Below are positions 62,511 through 64,000 of a stretch of DNA of 64,000 nucleotides, one piece after another. A program made the translations under genes and the position numbers. Below the pieces are notes generated by a model. That model ran no database searches and had not been told where the DNA came from. It saw only the letters and a list, made by a program, of their open reading frames with translations. The DNA comes from Pyrinomonadaceae bacterium (lineage in GTDB: Bacteria > Acidobacteriota > Blastocatellia > Pyrinomonadales > Pyrinomonadaceae). Position 1 is the stretch's first letter. The number at the start of each line of letters is the position of its first letter. The DNA is taken from positions 1 through 64,000 of the forward strand of contig JAVEDE010000087.1 of the NCBI GenBank assembly GCA_030841105.1, written 5' to 3'.

Positions 62511-62631
62511 CAGTGACAAGTGACGAGTGACAAGTGACAAGCTAATAAGACAGTGACGAGTGACAAGTTAAAGCAAAGGACTTGTCTTTTTAACTCGTCA
62601 CTCGTCACTCGTCACTTGTCACTTGTCACTT
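62511..62631. repeat. Composite heptamer inverted array, GTGACAA type
   Basis: Two left blocks (62511-62541 and 62550-62571) face one longer right array (62589-62631). The TGA that ends the minus-strand PgpH-like gene (62626-62628) is within the right arm, so here the array ends a gene on the other strand. Confidence 0.85.
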
Positions 62632-64000
62632 CCTCGTGATCGCTTCGTCTTCGACTTCGCCGCCCTTGCTGATGGGGACTTCGGAAGTCTGGTAGCCGAG
62701 GCCGCGTTCTTCTGTGTCGAGGTCGGCCTGCGGGAGTTGGGTGAGCGCGCCGGTGACGGCGGGCGGGTTGAAGCCGGGGTAGTCAATGCGCGCGTGGTAG
62801 ATGGCGACGAGCGAGGCGATCATTGATTCCTTGATCGTCGTCAGTTCGCGCAGGGAGAGATCGCACTCGTCGAGTTGGCCGTCGCTGACGATGGCGTCGA
62901 AGATTTTGCTGACGATGCTACGGATGTTTTCCGGGTCGGGGCGCGCGAGCGAACGCGCCGCCGCCTCGCACGAGTCCGCCAGCATCATGATGGCCGACTC
63001 CTTGAACTGCGGCCGGGGGCCGGGGTAGCGAAACTCCGCCTCGTTCACGCGGTCGCCGTGGATGGCCTGCGCCTGCGCTTTGCGCAGGAAGTAGTGGAGC
63101 GTGCGCGTGCCGTGATGCTGCGGGATGAAGGCGGCGATCTTGGCGGGCAGCCCGATCTCTTTAGCGAGTTTCAATCCGTAGGTGACGTGGCTGGTGATGA
63201 TCTTCGCGCTGCTCGAAGGGCGCAGGCGGTCGTGCGGGTTTGTGCCCGTCTGGTTCTCGACGAACATGTCGGGCGCAGCGAGTTTGCCGATGTCGTGATA
63301 AAGCGCGCCGATGCGCGCGAGCAGGGCGTTTGCGCCGATGGAGCGGCAAGCCTCTTCCGTCAGTTGCCCGACGGCGTGCGAGTGCTGGTTCGTGCCCGGC
63401 GCGCGCAGGGCGAGTTGGCCGAGCACGGGCAAGTCTGCGTTCGACAGTTCGAGCAACTTCACGTCGGTCAGGATGCCGAAGACGGACTCGAAGACGGGGA
63501 GCGCGCCCGCAGTGAAGATCGTCGTGAACAGGCCGCCGAGCAGCCCGCAGCCGACGGCCATCAGGATCGTGCCGAGCGTCAAAGGTTCTTGCGCCGCGAG
63601 GAGCACGGCGAGCGCGGCGGCCGCGTTGACGACGGCGACGAAGAGACCGGCGAGCGTCACCGACTGGCGTTCGCTGTAGCGGCCGATGCCGTAGATCGCC
63701 GCCGACGAAGAGACCATCGCGTAGCACGCCATCAACATGCCGTTCGGCGACACCAGCCCGGCGAAGAGCGCGGTGATGATGCCCGCGGTGAGCGCGAGTT
63801 GCACGTCCATCAGGAGCGCGACGAGGAGGGTGGCGACCGCGAAGGGAATCGCGAGACTCCAGAGCGAGGCGTCGTTCCACGGCGCGACGACGGACTGCGC
63901 GGAAATGGTCTCGGCCAGAATCGCGCCCACCCGCAACAGGATCATCTGAATCAGTATGGCCGAGGCGACGAGCGTGAACGCGCGCCCCTTCGAGAGCGTG
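62626..64000 (-). CDS. 7TM-HD domain protein (PgpH-like), truncated by the window edge
   Basis: At least 457 aa visible; the reading frame continues past the right end, so the N-terminus, including the periplasmic extracellular-sensor domain, is missing. Visible are five or six hydrophobic helices followed by an HD phosphohydrolase domain: HSHAVGQLTEEACRSIGANALLARIGALYHDIGKLAAPDMF and later HHGTRTLHYFL. PgpH is a cyclic-di-AMP phosphodiesterase in other bacteria; here the same architecture suggests a role in cyclic-dinucleotide turnover, not proven. Final codon AITRK and TGA are from the heptamer array. Confidence 0.85.
   Translation of the reverse strand, partial: TLSKGRAFTLVASAILIQMILLRVGAILAETISAQSVVAPWNDASLWSLAIPFAVATLLVALLMDVQLALTAGIITALFAGLVSPNGMLMACYAMVSSSAAIYGIGRYSERQSVTLAGLFVAVVNAAAALAVLLAAQEPLTLGTILMAVGCGLLGGLFTTIFTAGALPVFESVFGILTDVKLLELSNADLPVLGQLALRAPGTNQHSHAVGQLTEEACRSIGANALLARIGALYHDIGKLAAPDMFVENQTGTNPHDRLRPSSSAKIITSHVTYGLKLAKEIGLPAKIAAFIPQHHGTRTLHYFLRKAQAQAIHGDRVNEAEFRYPGPRPQFKESAIMMLADSCEAAARSLARPDPENIRSIVSKIFDAIVSDGQLDECDLSLRELTTIKESMIASLVAIYHARIDYPGFNPPAVTGALTQLPQADLDTEERGLGYQTSEVPISKGGEVEDEAITRK

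Overview
The window is a GC-rich bacterial chromosome segment with 60 protein-coding genes, one tRNA, no rRNA, no CRISPR array and no recognisable transposase or phage gene. Gene content points to a soil-type Acidobacteriota, probably Blastocatellia/Pyrinomonadaceae: a PilX/PilW/PilV/GspH minor-pilin cluster, many secreted TPR, retropepsin-like, M13 and M28 proteins, an OmpA-tailed outer-membrane protein, a PgpH-type 7TM-HD protein and a MerR/tRNA-Pro pair. The placement is inferred from content and style; no marker gene was compared.

Layout. 0.03-4.4 kb: minor type IV pilin operon on the minus strand with a sigma-54-like promoter at its head. 5.2-9.4 kb: a PBP4-type peptidase, an Ogg2 glycosylase and a TPR/double-retropepsin protein. 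9.4-11.5 kb: a small toxin-antitoxin island (PIN toxin plus probable antitoxin, an unknown protein, a RelB/RelE pair). 11.6-16.3 kb: lytic transglycosylase, MFS transporter and amidohydrolase with 4-bp overlaps, then acetate kinase. 16.4-23.8 kb: mostly minus-strand metabolism (class III aminotransferase, cysS, TonB-like, thiL, class I aminotransferase). 24.2-27.8 kb: glycine-zipper and retropepsin proteins, a MerR regulator, tRNA-Pro(GGG) with clear promoter and terminator, OsmC. 27.9-36.5 kb: M13 peptidase, sucC and sucD split by four genes, ndk. 36.6-42.5 kb: nuoI, a LolD-type ATPase, CNBD-DUF1003, HAD, SirB1-like protein, MacB-type permease. 42.6-50.4 kb: zinc-ribbon and secreted proteins, an M28 peptidase. 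50.6-64 kb: larE, glutamate dehydrogenase, an OmpA-tailed protein, a BNR propeller with an inserted peptidoglycan-binding domain, ribosomal protein S1, an HU/IHF-type protein, a HIT protein and the start-truncated PgpH-like gene.

The most unusual signal lies between the genes. At least thirteen intergenic sites carry facing arrays of 7-bp units, with different units at different sites (GTGACAA, GTGATGA, GTGAATC, GGGTAAA/GGGGAAG, GGGATGA/GGGCAGA, GTTTCAA), that can fold into stems of about 14-34 bp. Twelve sit at the 3' end of a gene. In six genes the array itself supplies the stop codon. Because 7 is not a multiple of 3, an array of TGA- or TAA-containing heptamers gives stops in every frame, and the inverted arm does so on the other strand. 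Loops of unrelated-looking elements share an A-rich then TTGTCTTTT-like core. A second family of about 24-bp direct repeats with the core TCGRGTTAA occurs at three other spacers. Both families resemble, but are not the same as, the heptameric STRR repeats of cyanobacteria.
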